Shown in pieces: positions 45,660 to 56,959 of a DNA stretch of 64,000 nucleotides. The position numbers were made by a program, and so were the translations under genes. Position 1 is the stretch's first letter. Every line of letters begins with the position of its first letter. The notes below the pieces were generated by a model. It worked only from the letters and a program-made list of their open reading frames with translations, made no database searches and was not told the origin of the DNA. The stretch comes from Talpa occidentalis (Eukaryota; Chordata; Mammalia; Eulipotyphla; Talpidae): contig NW_023601104.1 in NCBI RefSeq assembly GCF_014898055.3, positions 38,628,210 through 38,692,209 on the forward strand, in the 5' to 3' direction.

Positions 45660-45989
45660 AACATCTTTGAAAGAAAGGTAGCATTTGTCACTTCTGACCT
45701 TAGTAATTTATAGCAACAATAGAGAATGGCTTCAGGAAATCATGTTCTGGCACACACTTAAGCAGAGGGAGAGACTTAATTTCTTCAGTTCCTTAGCAGT
45801 TCAAGTTCAGTTCATCAGTGATAAATGCTCAATAAAACATTTTTCAAATGTGTAGTGTTGAAGGGAAAATATAAACATGTATATCCTTTTTCTGTGGTGT
45901 TTGCTGGTTTTAATCTTAGCTGGTAGAAGGAATTAATTGCATGCTCACCTGGAGTCATTCAAGAGAGGATGAAATCTTCTAAATACAGA

Positions 45990-46268
45990 AATTATTCTTT
46001 TTTTTTAGGATTTATTTTATTTATACAAGAGCCAGGGTACAGGCCAGATGTGCAGGAGGGTGAGAGGATTCGCCAGAGACAGAGTGGGGAACAGAACAGG
46101 CAGACTGAGGAAATACACTGCTGAGGGGAGCAGCAGGCAAGACAGGAGAGGAGAGGTCTGCTCGCCGTGTGGGTTGCTCCGAAGCCTGCGGGGACGGAAC
46201 AGGCACTACAGCGGCTGCAGACAGTTTCACAGCACTGCGCTCAACTGCCTGCACTGCCAGGGAGGCCC
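45990..46268 (-). mobile_element. tRNA-derived SINE (Rhin-1-like)
   Basis: Reverse-complement copy from a T-run with ggatttattttat to the head ctgccagggaggcccc. Well preserved. Confidence 0.92.
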
Positions 46269-46800
46269 CAGAAAAAAATCCACCTAATAATGGCCATTTT
46301 CCATTGTCTTTCATACCAAAAACAGTATCTAGCAATTAGAGATAAAGTACAAACTCTTCTCCCTGCCATGCAAAGTCCTTACCCAGTAGACTGCTCCATT
46401 CAGTATTCCCTTCCACTGCTCTGCTGTCTAAGACAATTGGGCATCTTTATTTAATAGGGCTTCTTGATATCAATTGTGACAACACCTATACTGTTTATAT
46501 TATGAAACAACAAAGCCCTAAATATATTAACGCCTCTCAGAAGACTGGAGGACAAAAAAGTCCTCAGAAAAGTACTCAGAAAAAATTAGATCAAGAACAA
46601 ATTCCATTTTTGTGCCTAAATCCCATGCTGGAACAGGAAAGGCATCATCTGAGAGGTCAACTGATCTCAAATGAGAGTACACTCTCTTTTAGACACAGAC
46701 GTGCTGGAAATGAAATTAGTGTGCCAGGAAGACAGACCCACTGATGTTAGGTGATGAAATACTCTAGTACAGTGTTTCTCAAACCTTTCCACCACCAAAG

Positions 46801-47396
46801 TGTTACAGGACAGGTAGAGGGGCAGCCCAAGCCCCGCAAACCTGCCTATTCTAAATGGGTTCTGCCATCCGCCGCATCAACACAAAACACATGAGACTTT
46901 AATGGGAAGGATCTTTAATAAAACTAGGAAACAATACAGGTAAGGCAAAGAGTCTAGTTTCTAAATGAAGCACCCAAAGTTACCCGTCCCCTCGTGGGTA
47001 AAAGTCCATCCATATGGGATTGGCCCAGAACAAGGCCCCAAAGCCTGCCACAAGTCTAAAGCATCTTCCAGTGGGGACCCACAGAAAAGGGCCAGAAACA
47101 ACCGGACAAGCCCGGAAGGAAAAGAGCAAAATCAACATCAAGATAAAAGCTGCCATTGTCACCTCCCCACGGGTCTCACCCACATCTGTGTCACCCAGTC
47201 CATGACCAAAAGACAAGCGCAGTTTCTTCACGTGTCTCTAGGCTCCATGCACCTCCTCCAGGTCTCCTTCTGGCTCCATCCTGCTTCCTTCCTCAGTCCC
47301 TTCTGCAGCTTCTCCTCTTCCTCCTCAGCTCCACCCTCCCTTGGGTGGGGCAGGGAACCTGGAACTTCCCCCTTTCCTGGGGACCACCCTGTTACA
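46801..47396 (-). mobile_element. Solo LTR-like element, copy 1
   Basis: The element begins tgttacagg and ends cctgttaca on the + strand, giving TG...CA termini. It is flanked by a 4-bp repeat aaag (46797-46800 and 47397-47400), the duplication size typical of ERV1 (class I) insertions. On the minus strand the text attaaagtctcatgtg resembles an LTR poly(A)-signal region, so I place it on minus. About 85% similar to 47709-48309. No viral coding sequence accompanies it. Confidence 0.6.
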
Positions 47397-47499
47397 AAAG
47401 TAGTTGAGAATATGGAGTATTGGGGGGAAATATTTCTTTGAAATTCAAAGTTTGCTCTTAGGAATCATCACAAATTATACCTTCTACTCCAGAGTATTT

Positions 47500-47552
47500 G
47501 GTTTAATACAATATTGGTTTAATACAACACATATTTAGTTTAATACAATACA
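47500..47552. repeat. tttaatacaata short tandem repeat
   Basis: About four imperfect copies of ggtttaatacaatac. The same motif recurs at 48618-48680 on the other side of the second LTR block. Confidence 0.8.
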
Positions 47553-47708
47553 TAATGAAAGGGAACTGCTAAGCAAATAAAATCTTTCCTGTTTCCTGCT
47601 GAAGAGTCACAGGCCTGGTGCAGTAAATAATGCAAAGTAAGTGTAAATAACAAGTTTGCTTCCTTAATAAGCATATCTAAAGGAGGTGACATTCTAACAC
47701 AGTCAAAC

Positions 47709-48309
47709 CGTTACAGGGCAGGGAGAGGGGCAGCCCAGAACCCGCAAACCTGCCCACTCTAAACAGGTTCCACCATCCGCTGCATCAACACAAAACATAT
47801 GAGACTTTAATAGGAAGGAACTTCAATACAACCAGGAAACAACACAGGAAAGGCAAAAAATATAGCCTCTAAATCAAGCACCAAAAGTAATCCATCCCCT
47901 TGTGGGTAAAAGTCCACCCAAGCAGGACTGGCCCAGAGCAAGGCCCCAAAGCCTGTCACAAATCTAAAGCATCTTCCAGTGGGGACCCACAGAAAAGGAT
48001 CAGAAACAACCAGACAAGTTTGAAGGGAAAAGAGCAAAATCAAAATCAAGACAAAAACCACCATTGTCACCTCCCCACAGGTCTCTCACCCACATCTGTG
48101 TCACCCAGTCCATGACCAAAAGGCAAGCGCAGTTTCTTCACATGTCTCTCAACTCCACGTGCCTCCCCCAGGGCTCCTTCTTGCTCTCCATTCTGCTTCC
48201 TTCCTTCCTCATTCTCCTCTGCAGCATCTTCTCTCGCTGCTCAGCTGCTCTCGCTGCTCAAGGCAGGAAACCTGGAACCTCCCCCTTTCCTGGGGACCAC
48301 CCTGATACA
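47709..48309 (-). mobile_element. LTR-like element, copy 2
   Basis: It aligns end to end with 46801-47396 (shared blocks such as cttccagtggggacccacag and catctgtgtcacccagtcc) at about 85% by eye. The left terminus reads cgttacagg instead of tgttacagg, and no flanking duplication is visible, so it is older or rearranged. Confidence 0.6.
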
Positions 48310-48612
48310 AGACCACCAGCCAGGCTGATTGATTTCCAACCGACCAGCCCGATGACCTCCCAGGCCATCCTCAGATATCTATATTTTTCCCCCTTTTGTC
48401 AAGAACTTTTGTGCTCACTGACGGATGTTATCAATGTAAATGGTTATGTATAAAAGAGACCCTTTGTCTCTAGACCACTGCTCAGACCTTACGGGGCTAC
48501 CCAGGTCTGAGACCTCATGCATGAGTAATAAAGCTACTCCTGACCGCACTATTCCTGAAGTACTGCTTATTCTTCCCTTGCCTGGGTAAAAGGCTAGAGT
48601 TTACTTCTGCAA
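48303..48612 (+). mobile_element. Second LTR-like element with TATA and poly(A) signals
   Basis: A promoter-like tgtataaaagagacc near 48445 is followed about 80 bp later by AATAAA (gtaataaagctactcc near 48523), and the element ends ttctgcaaca near 48611. This U3-R-U5 order is that of a retroviral LTR in the + orientation. It abuts copy 2 of the other LTR family. No internal retroviral genes are seen. Confidence 0.55.
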
Positions 48613-48617
48613 CAATA

Positions 48618-48680
48618 ACATATTTAATACAATACTGGTTTAATACAATACATAACATATTTGGTTTAATACAATATTTC
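48618..48680. repeat. tttaatacaata short tandem repeat
   Basis: Several copies of ggtttaatacaata, matching 47500-47552. Confidence 0.8.
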
Positions 48681-48775
48681 CTAATCTGAGTAAAACTGTC
48701 TCTTCAGGAAGGCATTTAATTAAGGGTGTTGTATAACTCATGGCACAACATCACATACCCAGTTCGAGAAACACA

Positions 48776-51360
48776 AACTTAAGACCATGGTTTCCCCTCA
48801 AGAGTCAACATAGCACATTATTTTTAATAATCCCTATGGGACAATTTATCACAAAAAAAAAATGACAAAACTCTCTAGGCAAGAAGTAAAAAGTCCCCTA
48901 GGGAAAGCAGGGAAAGTCACAGGGTCACATGAAGACATGCCTGAGAATTCTCACAGGGACTAACAGGAGTCATAAATAAGGACCACTGCATAGTTAACAA
49001 CACACTGTAAAAAACAAGCCACTGGAATCTTAGAGCAATCAGGCAAGTGATTTCCAAGTGTGAGGGAAGGGAGATATGCTATGCATGGAGCACTCACACA
49101 GGGCTTCTCTGTTAAAGCCAGTGAAGGAGAGATTCTTTGTGACCTCCCTGTGGACTCTCTCCAGGATGACCTAGAAAAGCTTCAAGGTATACAGGAGATG
49201 TCGCCTCTGATGGGTATTGCTACTACTATACACCACAGGTGGGCCTATTCACCTATATATTCAATATGTTCAAGAGACTGAGAATCAAAGAATATTGGTT
49301 TCTCTTTTGGCTCCAGAAATAAATAAATAAATAAACAAACAAACAAATAAATAAATAACTTTTCAATGTTTAGATCACTATAGAACTCATGTTTTCCAAA
49401 ATAAGTTCACTAAATGGTGCCAATATCATCCACAATCTCCCTCTTGACCAGAGATAGTATGACTTCTATAGTGACTTTGAATAAAACAGTATGGAACTAG
49501 TTCTATCCCACTCAGATTGAAACCAAGAAAAAATAGGAATTTTGGTTTTTATTTTCCTGTCAGCTCTACCCTTTTTGTCCATACCAGTACTCATCTGTAT
49601 CTTCAGGAGAAGTAATATTTGAAAAAAAAAATTAAGGGTAAAATTAAATCAATGTGTGTGAGGAATAAGATCCTATGTAGGGAACTGCTTTTTCCAGTTA
49701 TGTTGTAAATTCAATTACCATACTTCCCTACAGCTAACTCAGAGTTTTTCGTAGGGTGTATTTTTTAATGTCAAAAAGAATTGTCTGTAGCTCAAACAAT
49801 GGAACTCAGTCTTGCACATTTTATTTTGAGTCAGTTTGTGAATCTGAGTTGAAGTAAATACAGCTGCTTACTAGGAGTAAACTGTCTGGATCATGCTTTC
49901 TCATCATGTTGAGAAGCGAGGTCTCTTGCTTAGAAAGACAGAGTTCCCAAAGTGGGGAACCAGTTTTTCGAGATGTTTCACCACTGTACTGACCTATGCA
50001 TAATCATCTTAGTTTTAAAAATTAAAAGAATATAACCGCATCTCTCATTTTTCTTCACTTCTTCGTTTCTCAACTACAAGACTACAACATGCTTTAACAT
50101 TCAATAGGAAGGTTATATTTGCTTCTAAATGAGTAGGCTCAGAATTCACTTTATGCATTTTTGATTTAGTGAGTCTGCAACAGCTCCAACATCATAAATA
50201 TATTTATCTTATTTAACATGTCTTCACTGTATGTAAGAGGTTTTTCTACTTGATTATGTTCAATTAGTACTCTAAACACATGTACAGAATTTCTATCAAA
50301 AATTTTTTGATGAAATTTTCCTCCTCAGTAAAAAAAAAAAAAAAAGTTAAAAGTATCTGGTTGAAAATATTTGTGGAGATTGCAATATGTAAAGATGTCA
50401 ATGTGTTCTCTGAGTTGTAGTTAATAATTAAAAACACCTTTTCTTTGGTAATGATGTTCTAAAAGGAATAGGACATTTTTTGGAATATGGGTAAATAGTT
50501 ATTTTGAAACATCTTTGAACCTCTTATATTTGCTTGTTTTGAAAATAGGGACTAAAATCTTCTAAATCATGAATTTTAAGTGAAATTTGTAACAACAGTA
50601 AGAAAAGAGATTTTCTTAAAAGATTTAATTTTAAGAGATTAAAATCTTGATGATTTTAATTTTCTTCTCTAATATATCCCTTATGTTATATTTATTTTCA
50701 ATGACATATTCTATATGTATATAAAGTATGATAAATTGCCATGTAAAATTAATCATCATGGTATGAATAGTAGTGACTTATTTAAGAGTAAATGATTAGA
50801 TACCAACTTGTAAATAAGAAGTAGTATAATATGAACATCCTTAAATAGGAATTAGCAAGATATATAAAAATTTATTATCTGTATTTCCTTGTTGGTTCTT
50901 CTTGTATCTGAAAAAGTGATTTTAAAAATTTCCCTTAATGGAGAGAGAGAATTTAAAGCAATATCAAAATTCAAACCACTCAAATCTGTAAAAAATATGA
51001 GATTCAAATCTACTTTCAAAATAATGGTGTATGTATCCTCACATTTTGAAGTAAACAGCAGTAATTATCACATCTAAACAGCTTTTACTAGAAATTTTTT
51101 ATATAAATCAAACCATTTTTGCCTCCATTTCAAGATTTCTTTATACAAAAAGATGAAATTTAACTGATTTTTCTATTTCCTCATAAAGGTCAAATAGCCT
51201 GGGATTGTACATTTAAAAAGAATAGATGTCAAAGGTTATTAAGAAAAAGGCAAGATTTATTCAAAACCTACGTTAGAATATTCAATTCATTTACCTGCAT
51301 GAATCAAACTCCCTGCCTTAAGAAAAGTTTCAAGAAGACTCAGTTACTTATCATTATTTA
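48776..51360. other. Intergenic, upstream of the last OR gene
   Basis: No gene seen. Contains an (AAAT)/(AAAC)n microsatellite at 49317-49358. A perfect Olf/EBF-type core ccctaggg at 48897-48904, with a TATA-like cataaataag about 70 bp further on, could belong to the promoter of the OR at 51389 (speculative). Confidence 0.4.
49317..49358. repeat. (AAAT)n/(AAAC)n microsatellite
   Basis: Tetranucleotide run with a central switch from AAAT to AAAC units and back. Confidence 0.95.
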
Positions 51361-51361
51361 T

Positions 51362-51378
51362 CTGTCTTCTCTCCACAG
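51362..51378 (+). promoter_or_regulatory. Putative splice acceptor of the OR coding exon
   Basis: The strong tract ctgtcttctctccacag ends at 51378, leaving a 10-nt leader to the ATG at 51389. An in-frame upstream ATG at 51299 precedes this site. Confidence 0.72.
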
Positions 51379-51388
51379 TCTGAGGACC

Positions 51389-52324
51389 ATGAATAAGTCA
51401 GGGATATCTACTGTGACACAGTTCATCTTGTTGGGCTTTCCTGGCCCCTGGAAAATGCAGATTATACTCTTCTCAATGATTTTTTTGGTTTATATCTTGA
51501 CTTTGACTGGGAATGTGGCCATTATTTGTGCCGTGAGGTGGGACCACCGACTCCATACCCCTATGTACATGCTTCTGGCCAACTTCTCCTTCCTGGAGAT
51601 CTGGTACGTGACCTGCACAGTTCCCAATATGTTGGTCAATTTTTTTTCCAAAACCAAGACCATATCTTTCTCTGGTTGCTTCATTCAGTTCTACTTCTTC
51701 TTTTCCTTGGGCACAACTGAATGTTTCTTCCTCTGTGTCATGGCTTATGATCGGTACCTGGCCATCTGCCATCCACTGCATTATCCCTCCATCATGACTA
51801 GTCAGTTCTGTGCCATTCTGGTGTCTCTTTGTTGGCTCTTTGGTTTCCTTGGACATTTAGTTTCTATTACCTTCATTTCTCAACTTCCCTTTTGTGGCCC
51901 CAACATCATTGACCACTTTCTATGTGATGTAGAACCACTGATGGCTCTGTCTTGTGCCCCCAACTCCATCATAGAAAATGCATTCCATTTTGTAACCTCT
52001 GTGTTCATTGTTCTCACTGGCCTGTACATCCTTGGCTCCTATGCCCTGGTCCTCAGAGCTGTGCTTAAAGTTCCTTCTTCAGCTGGGCGGCAAAAGGCCT
52101 TCTCTACCTGTGGATCCCACTTAGTCGTGGTTTCTCTGTTCTATGGAACCATAATAGTGATGTATGTAAGTCCCAAATCTGACAACTCAGTTGCTATGCA
52201 TAAGATCATCACTCTGTTATATTCTGTAGTGACACCGGTCTTAAACCCTTTCATCTACAGCATACGCAACAAGGACATGAAATTTGCCCTTCGTCAGGTA
52301 TTTTGTAGAATGAGAGTTATCTAA
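51389..52324 (+). CDS. Olfactory receptor 11H4/11H7-like
   Basis: A class II odorant receptor of 311 residues, starting MNKS (sequon at 2-4). Landmarks: GN at 41-42, LHTPMY, TM3 Cys97, MAYDRY at 118-123 followed by LAICHPLHYP, KAFSTC at 236-241 and PFIYS at 287-291. The N-terminal segment ISTVTQFILLGFPGPWK and the CDVEPLMALS loop agree with human OR11H4 and OR11H7, which I cannot separate by eye, so no single symbol is given. A reading from the ATG at 51299 would add 30 residues, but it crosses a strong splice acceptor and lacks OR features, so I start at 51389. The frame is intact and all motifs are present. It is the last OR gene of the window. Confidence 0.95.
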   Translation: MNKSGISTVTQFILLGFPGPWKMQIILFSMIFLVYILTLTGNVAIICAVRWDHRLHTPMYMLLANFSFLEIWYVTCTVPNMLVNFFSKTKTISFSGCFIQFYFFFSLGTTECFFLCVMAYDRYLAICHPLHYPSIMTSQFCAILVSLCWLFGFLGHLVSITFISQLPFCGPNIIDHFLCDVEPLMALSCAPNSIIENAFHFVTSVFIVLTGLYILGSYALVLRAVLKVPSSAGRQKAFSTCGSHLVVVSLFYGTIIVMYVSPKSDNSVAMHKIITLLYSVVTPVLNPFIYSIRNKDMKFALRQVFCRMRVI

Positions 52325-53319
52325 ACCTCATGAATAGGTTTTGTGAAACCCAAAGACTCTTCCTTCAAGTGGAAGATAAATGACCCAAATGGTCTTGGCT
52401 TTGTTAAAAATCTTCATGCTCCTTTTGTACAAAGCAAAACTCATCATTTATTTCATCATATTTGGATATTCATTAAAGATTAGCTATTGCTGAAACTAGA
52501 AATTTCATAAATGTGTTTCCATGGGAAAAGATAGTCCCCTGACACAGAGTAAAAATGACTTAAAAATCTTAACATTTATTCAAGAAGGTTTTGACTTTCC
52601 TATTGTGCAATCTTTGCCCATGCAACTTTGTTGAGAGATATTAACCCCAATTGGTTTGCTAATATGGCAGTCTAACACTTTATTAAAAAAAATACATAAT
52701 AAATAAAATGCCTGTTGTCTTAAATTTTTAGCAGAAATGCCCACATATCAATGTTGGATACACTTAGAGACTATGAAGTCAATTTCACAATTTTTAGCTC
52801 ATCATCATCATCATCAAAAGCATACAAGGGGGAGGCTGGATTTTTGATTGAAGTTATGAATAAGAATATCTTTGGTGAATTGTTAGTATATAATTTTCAT
52901 AAGGAAAATGAAGAGTATTAAGAGAGTTTAATCTGTTCCCTAGAGTTTAAGGGACATCTGCACTTTCCTAAATTCATATCTAGAAAAAATGCGTATTGTG
53001 AAACAGTGTCTGTGAGAACAGAACAGAAAGAGATGAGCTATAACAAGAGCAAACTGAATGTCCATCAATAATAGACAAAATACAGAATTCCACGCTGAGT
53101 CTAAGAGAGCTCTAAAAGAGAACCAACCTGGACCAACTTGAAAGAGGTTTCCATCCAGAAGTACTACTTGAAGAAGTAAAGCAATCCCATAAAGATTCAG
53201 GTGAAAGCTTCCTAATATCCCCAGGATATATATGTTCCTCCTAAGACATCTAGAATACACTAGGTCATATTCCAATAGGACTCTGATGTAAATGTTTTAT
53301 GGATTGTCAGTTCTTTCCC
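52325..53319. other. Intergenic, no gene seen
   Basis: 3' flank of the last OR gene, with a short ATC run near 52800-52815. No recognisable gene. Confidence 0.5.
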
Positions 53320-53405
53320 AAGAATACAAGCCCCCTGAGGACAGAGCAGCATCTCCTTTTTTCACCCAGCATCAAGGATGATAACTGATTGACTCATAGT
53401 AAGCT
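53320..53405 (+). repeat. L2 3'-end fragment
   Basis: The sequence aagccccctgaggacagagca, followed by gactcatagtaagctttt, matches the L2 terminus. Confidence 0.55.
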
Positions 53406-53559
53406 TTTTGGGAAAGGAACAGTTTGTAGAATTGGATAAGTGAGTTAGTTCTTCAATCAGCTCTCACTAGCATTAAAGATATTTCAGTCACAAAACCACT
53501 AACTGATTGTTTACATTTTAGTAATATTTACAGAACTTACCAGTTTTTAAAGCTATATT

Positions 53560-53980
53560 TTATGTGTGTTTTTATTACCAAGCAATACAGACTTGTCATG
53601 AAATTTTTAGACAATACATAATAACACAAAGTTAAAGATAAAAGTTCCCTAGCACCCTAACACCCTAGCACCTCACAATTACACTTTCCACAAATAACGA
53701 GTTTTGTACTAGTCAATGTTTTGATGTATCCACAAACATGAAAATGCAAATACATAAAATTTTCCAACTTATTTAAACTGATTTTATTATAGAATATCAT
53801 AGCTATTTTTTATTCTCTTAAAATTTTGTAACCTCCTATCCAGGTAAATACAAATAAACATACCTCATTTTTTTTTTCAGTTTAATATTGCCCCAGTGTA
53901 TGAATGAACCATAACTTACTTAATTATTCCCCTATGGCTGGATATACATTGCTTTAAGGTATTTTGTCTCACAGTGGTTT
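53560..53980. mobile_element. Old L1M 3' region
   Basis: Phrases including tgaatgaaccataacttactt and cccctatggctggatataca are typical of ancient L1 3' ends. No ORF. Confidence 0.6.
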
Positions 53981-54174
53981 TAAAAACTGTCTTTTTTAAA
54001 AAAGACAGTTCTAGGAAGGGTATTGCTAAATACAATAATAAATCTATCAAAAATCTTGTTATCATTCTATGTTAGACACACAGAAAAGTCTATGTACATG
54101 TGTGTTAATTTAAATGATACAAAATTTAGAAAGTTCTGTGTTCTTCTTCACCCAAGTAAAAAACATGAAATATT

Positions 54175-54417
54175 GGGCCTCCCTGGGGGCATGGGAGGTT
54201 AAGACGCAACCTATGAGGCAATTCAAAGCCACTGCAGCACAAGTTCGATCCCTGGCCAGACCTCTCCTGACTCACTCGCTGCTTCCCTCAGCAGTGTATT
54301 TCAGTCAATCTGCTTGTTATGTTCCCAGCTCTGTCTCTTGTGAATCCTCTCACCCCCACACCTCTGGCCTATACCCCAGTTCTTGTATCCATAAGTGAAT
54401 AAATCTTTTTAAAAAAC
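54175..54417 (+). mobile_element. tRNA-derived SINE (Rhin-1-like) with target duplication
   Basis: Head gggcctccctgggggc to a taaatctttt tail, with an internal deletion near the tRNA-like end. The direct repeat acatgaaatatt flanks it at 54163-54174 and 54418-54429. Confidence 0.93.
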
Positions 54418-54769
54418 ACATGAAATATTGCCATCATTTTAGAAACCTCCTGTGAGCCTCAACTACATCAGCCACACAATGCAATAAAGAAGTAAGAGAA
54501 AGAGCAGGATTTTGTTATAATCATTCCCTTGCTGTTTTTCAACTTTGCCACTTATGCATGTACCTCTAAATGAAATGTTAGAAGAAACTTCAAAGACCCA
54601 CTGGTACCCAGAAAGACTGAAAAAAAAAAAAAAAGGCAAAAACCTCAGAATCAGCCTTACTGTCACCCTGGAAAATAGCCAAAGATTACCAGCAACCAAG
54701 TGAATGTTTCATCAAAAAGACAAAGAACTTTGTTTTACCGCAAGCCAGCAATGGCAGGCCTCAGTATAT

Positions 54770-55060
54770 TACCCAAAGGAATTGTAAGCATAGCCCCCAC
54801 AAAAACCTGCACACGGATATTTACAGCAACTTCATTCATAATTGCCAAAATCTAGAAGCTGCCAAGATGTCCCTTAGTAGGTGAATGAATAAATAAATGG
54901 TGGTACAGCCAGACAATGGAAAATTATTCAACACTAAAAAGAAATGAGCTACCCAGCCATGCAAAGACAAGGAGGAACCTAGATGCATACTACTAAGTGA
55001 AAGAAGCCGGTCTGAAAAAGTTACAAACTATGTAATACCTACTGTGACTTTCTGCAAAAG
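54770..55060 (+). mobile_element. Old L1 fragment
   Basis: Words such as ttcattcataattgccaaaa and gacaatggaaaattattcaac match the end of L1 ORF2. Strongly diverged. Confidence 0.7.
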
Positions 55061-55700
55061 GAAAACTATAGAGACAATAAAAAGATGAATGCAGAGGACT
55101 TGGCGCAAAACCGCCCCCATGCTGGGGCATGTCTGCAAATTTTCCCAACATTCAAGCTACAGTTTACAGTTTACTACAGCCCCCTCAGGACACTGTTAGG
55201 CACACAGAGAGAAGGAAATGTTCAAGGTGTTCAAACCACAAGATAGTAAACCACAACACCCGAAGTGCTGGGGGTGGCAGTACCTTATCCCTTAGCTGAT
55301 CAGCTCTCCCGGAGGTCCATCTACCTGCACCAGAAACTGCTGGGCCCAGCTCTTCCACCAGATCCGGGGTGCTGACCTGCCACACCTGTCCTGGCAAGGT
55401 TCTGGGAACAGAGGCCATCGTTCCCATCTGCTGAGGAAGTCCTGCCGCAACCCGCTGCTTCCACAGCTGGACACCAGGATTTACACCGAGAGCAAGGGGA
55501 GAAACAGGCAGAGCATAGAGGATTTTAGGGAAAGCAAGAATACTTTGTATGATATAAAGATAGATATATGTCATTATACATTTGCCTAAACCCATAGAAT
55601 GGACAACACCAAGAGCGAACCCTAAAATAAACTATGAACATTGCTAGGTTTAAAAAAAATCTGCCATTCTGTGGGTGCATTATGGTGGCAATACCTGATG
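55061..55700. other. Intergenic, GC-richer patch, no gene assigned
   Basis: 55170-55520 is GC-richer than its surroundings and opens a 136-codon minus frame (55185-55595), but this shows no family resemblance I can name. It may be an unrecognised repeat or a degraded exon. Confidence 0.35.
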
Positions 55701-55704
55701 GGGG

Positions 55705-55758
55705 TATCCAAATATTACCTCAATTAAGAATGAATGAATGAATGAATGAATGAATGAA
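55705..55758. repeat. Dispersed tail and (GAAT)n microsatellite
   Basis: ccaaatattacctcaattaag resembles the unnamed tails at 12170 and 36835, and runs into seven or eight GAAT units (55728-55758). Confidence 0.85.
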
Positions 55759-56077
55759 TCTGCTTTTCTGGTGAGTGATGTTGACACTGGGGGCAGATAA
55801 TATATGCACGCGGGCAGGAGGTATATGGAAAATCTAGGTACCTTCCTTTAGATTTTGTTGTAAATCTAAATTGCTCCTTAAAAATGAGTCTTTAAAAAAA
55901 AAAAAAGGGAAGCTTTCAGCTATCCCTCTGAAAATATAGACAGAAATTTACTCCCCAATAAAGAACTAAAAAGCTTAATAAAATATATAATGCACCAACA
56001 CACGCATGACACCAAAGAAACAAGAAATTGTCACTGACAGACAACATGAAAGCAGATTACATCAGTTAAGTTTAACT

Positions 56078-56352
56078 TTTTTTTTAAAGATTTATTTGTT
56101 TATGCATACAAGAACTGGGGGACAGGCGAGATGTGGAGTGTGTGTGTGAGAGGATTCACTAGAGACCAAGTGGGAAGCAGAACAGGCAGACTGACTGAAA
56201 TACACTGCTAAGGGCAGCAGCGGGAGAGACAGGAGAGGTCTGCTGTGCCATGTGGGTAGCTCCCTGGCCCACAGGGGATCAAACTGGTGCTGCATTGGCT
56301 GCGGATTGCTTCATAGTGCTGTGCTTAACCCATTGTGCCACCAGGGAGGCCC
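56078..56352 (-). mobile_element. tRNA-derived SINE (Rhin-1-like)
   Basis: Reverse-complement copy from a T-run with aaagatttattt to ccaccagggaggccc. An agttaa(g/a)-type direct repeat lies at both edges. Confidence 0.92.
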
Positions 56353-56959
56353 AGTTAAACTTTCAATTTCAAAATAAAACATCTTTCCACATCCTACAAG
56401 CCAAAGTGAAGAAAGAAAGCAAAATAAATGATAGTGTTCTAATTATAAAACTGAGACAATATAAATCAGAGAAGCAAAATTTTACATGGCATGATATTTT
56501 CAAAAAGAATTTATTGAATTAAGTTCCCCATTTTATTTTTTACTGTTTTTTTTACAACTTTCTTATACACTCTTTGGCAAAAAAAAAAATAGTACAACAT
56601 ATACATTAAGTATGGTGAGTATAATGAAAACTAAAAAATAAGCATCTAGTTATCCACTACCAAAGGCAAGAAATAGGGCATTCCAAGTACTTCAAACATC
56701 TCTTTGGTTTTTTATCACACCTATCATTCCCCCTAACTTTTTTTTTTAAATAATAAATTTTATTTTTATATTCCCCCATACAATTGCAAATGCCCCATTC
56801 TGACCCCAATCCCTCCCCTCCCGGGCCCCACACCCCCAAAAGTGTCTCTGGTTCATAGTTTTTTGTTGATTGATTTTGATTTTTACTTTCTTATAGTTAT
56901 TCATTTTCCTGGTCCCTTATTTAAGTTTTCTAGATTCCTGCTATGAGTGAGACCATCCG

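Noticed and set aside
51299..51388. Longer N-terminus for the OR11H4/7-like receptor
   Set aside because: It spans a strong splice acceptor (ctccacag at 51378) and has no OR features, so the conserved MNKS start is preferred.
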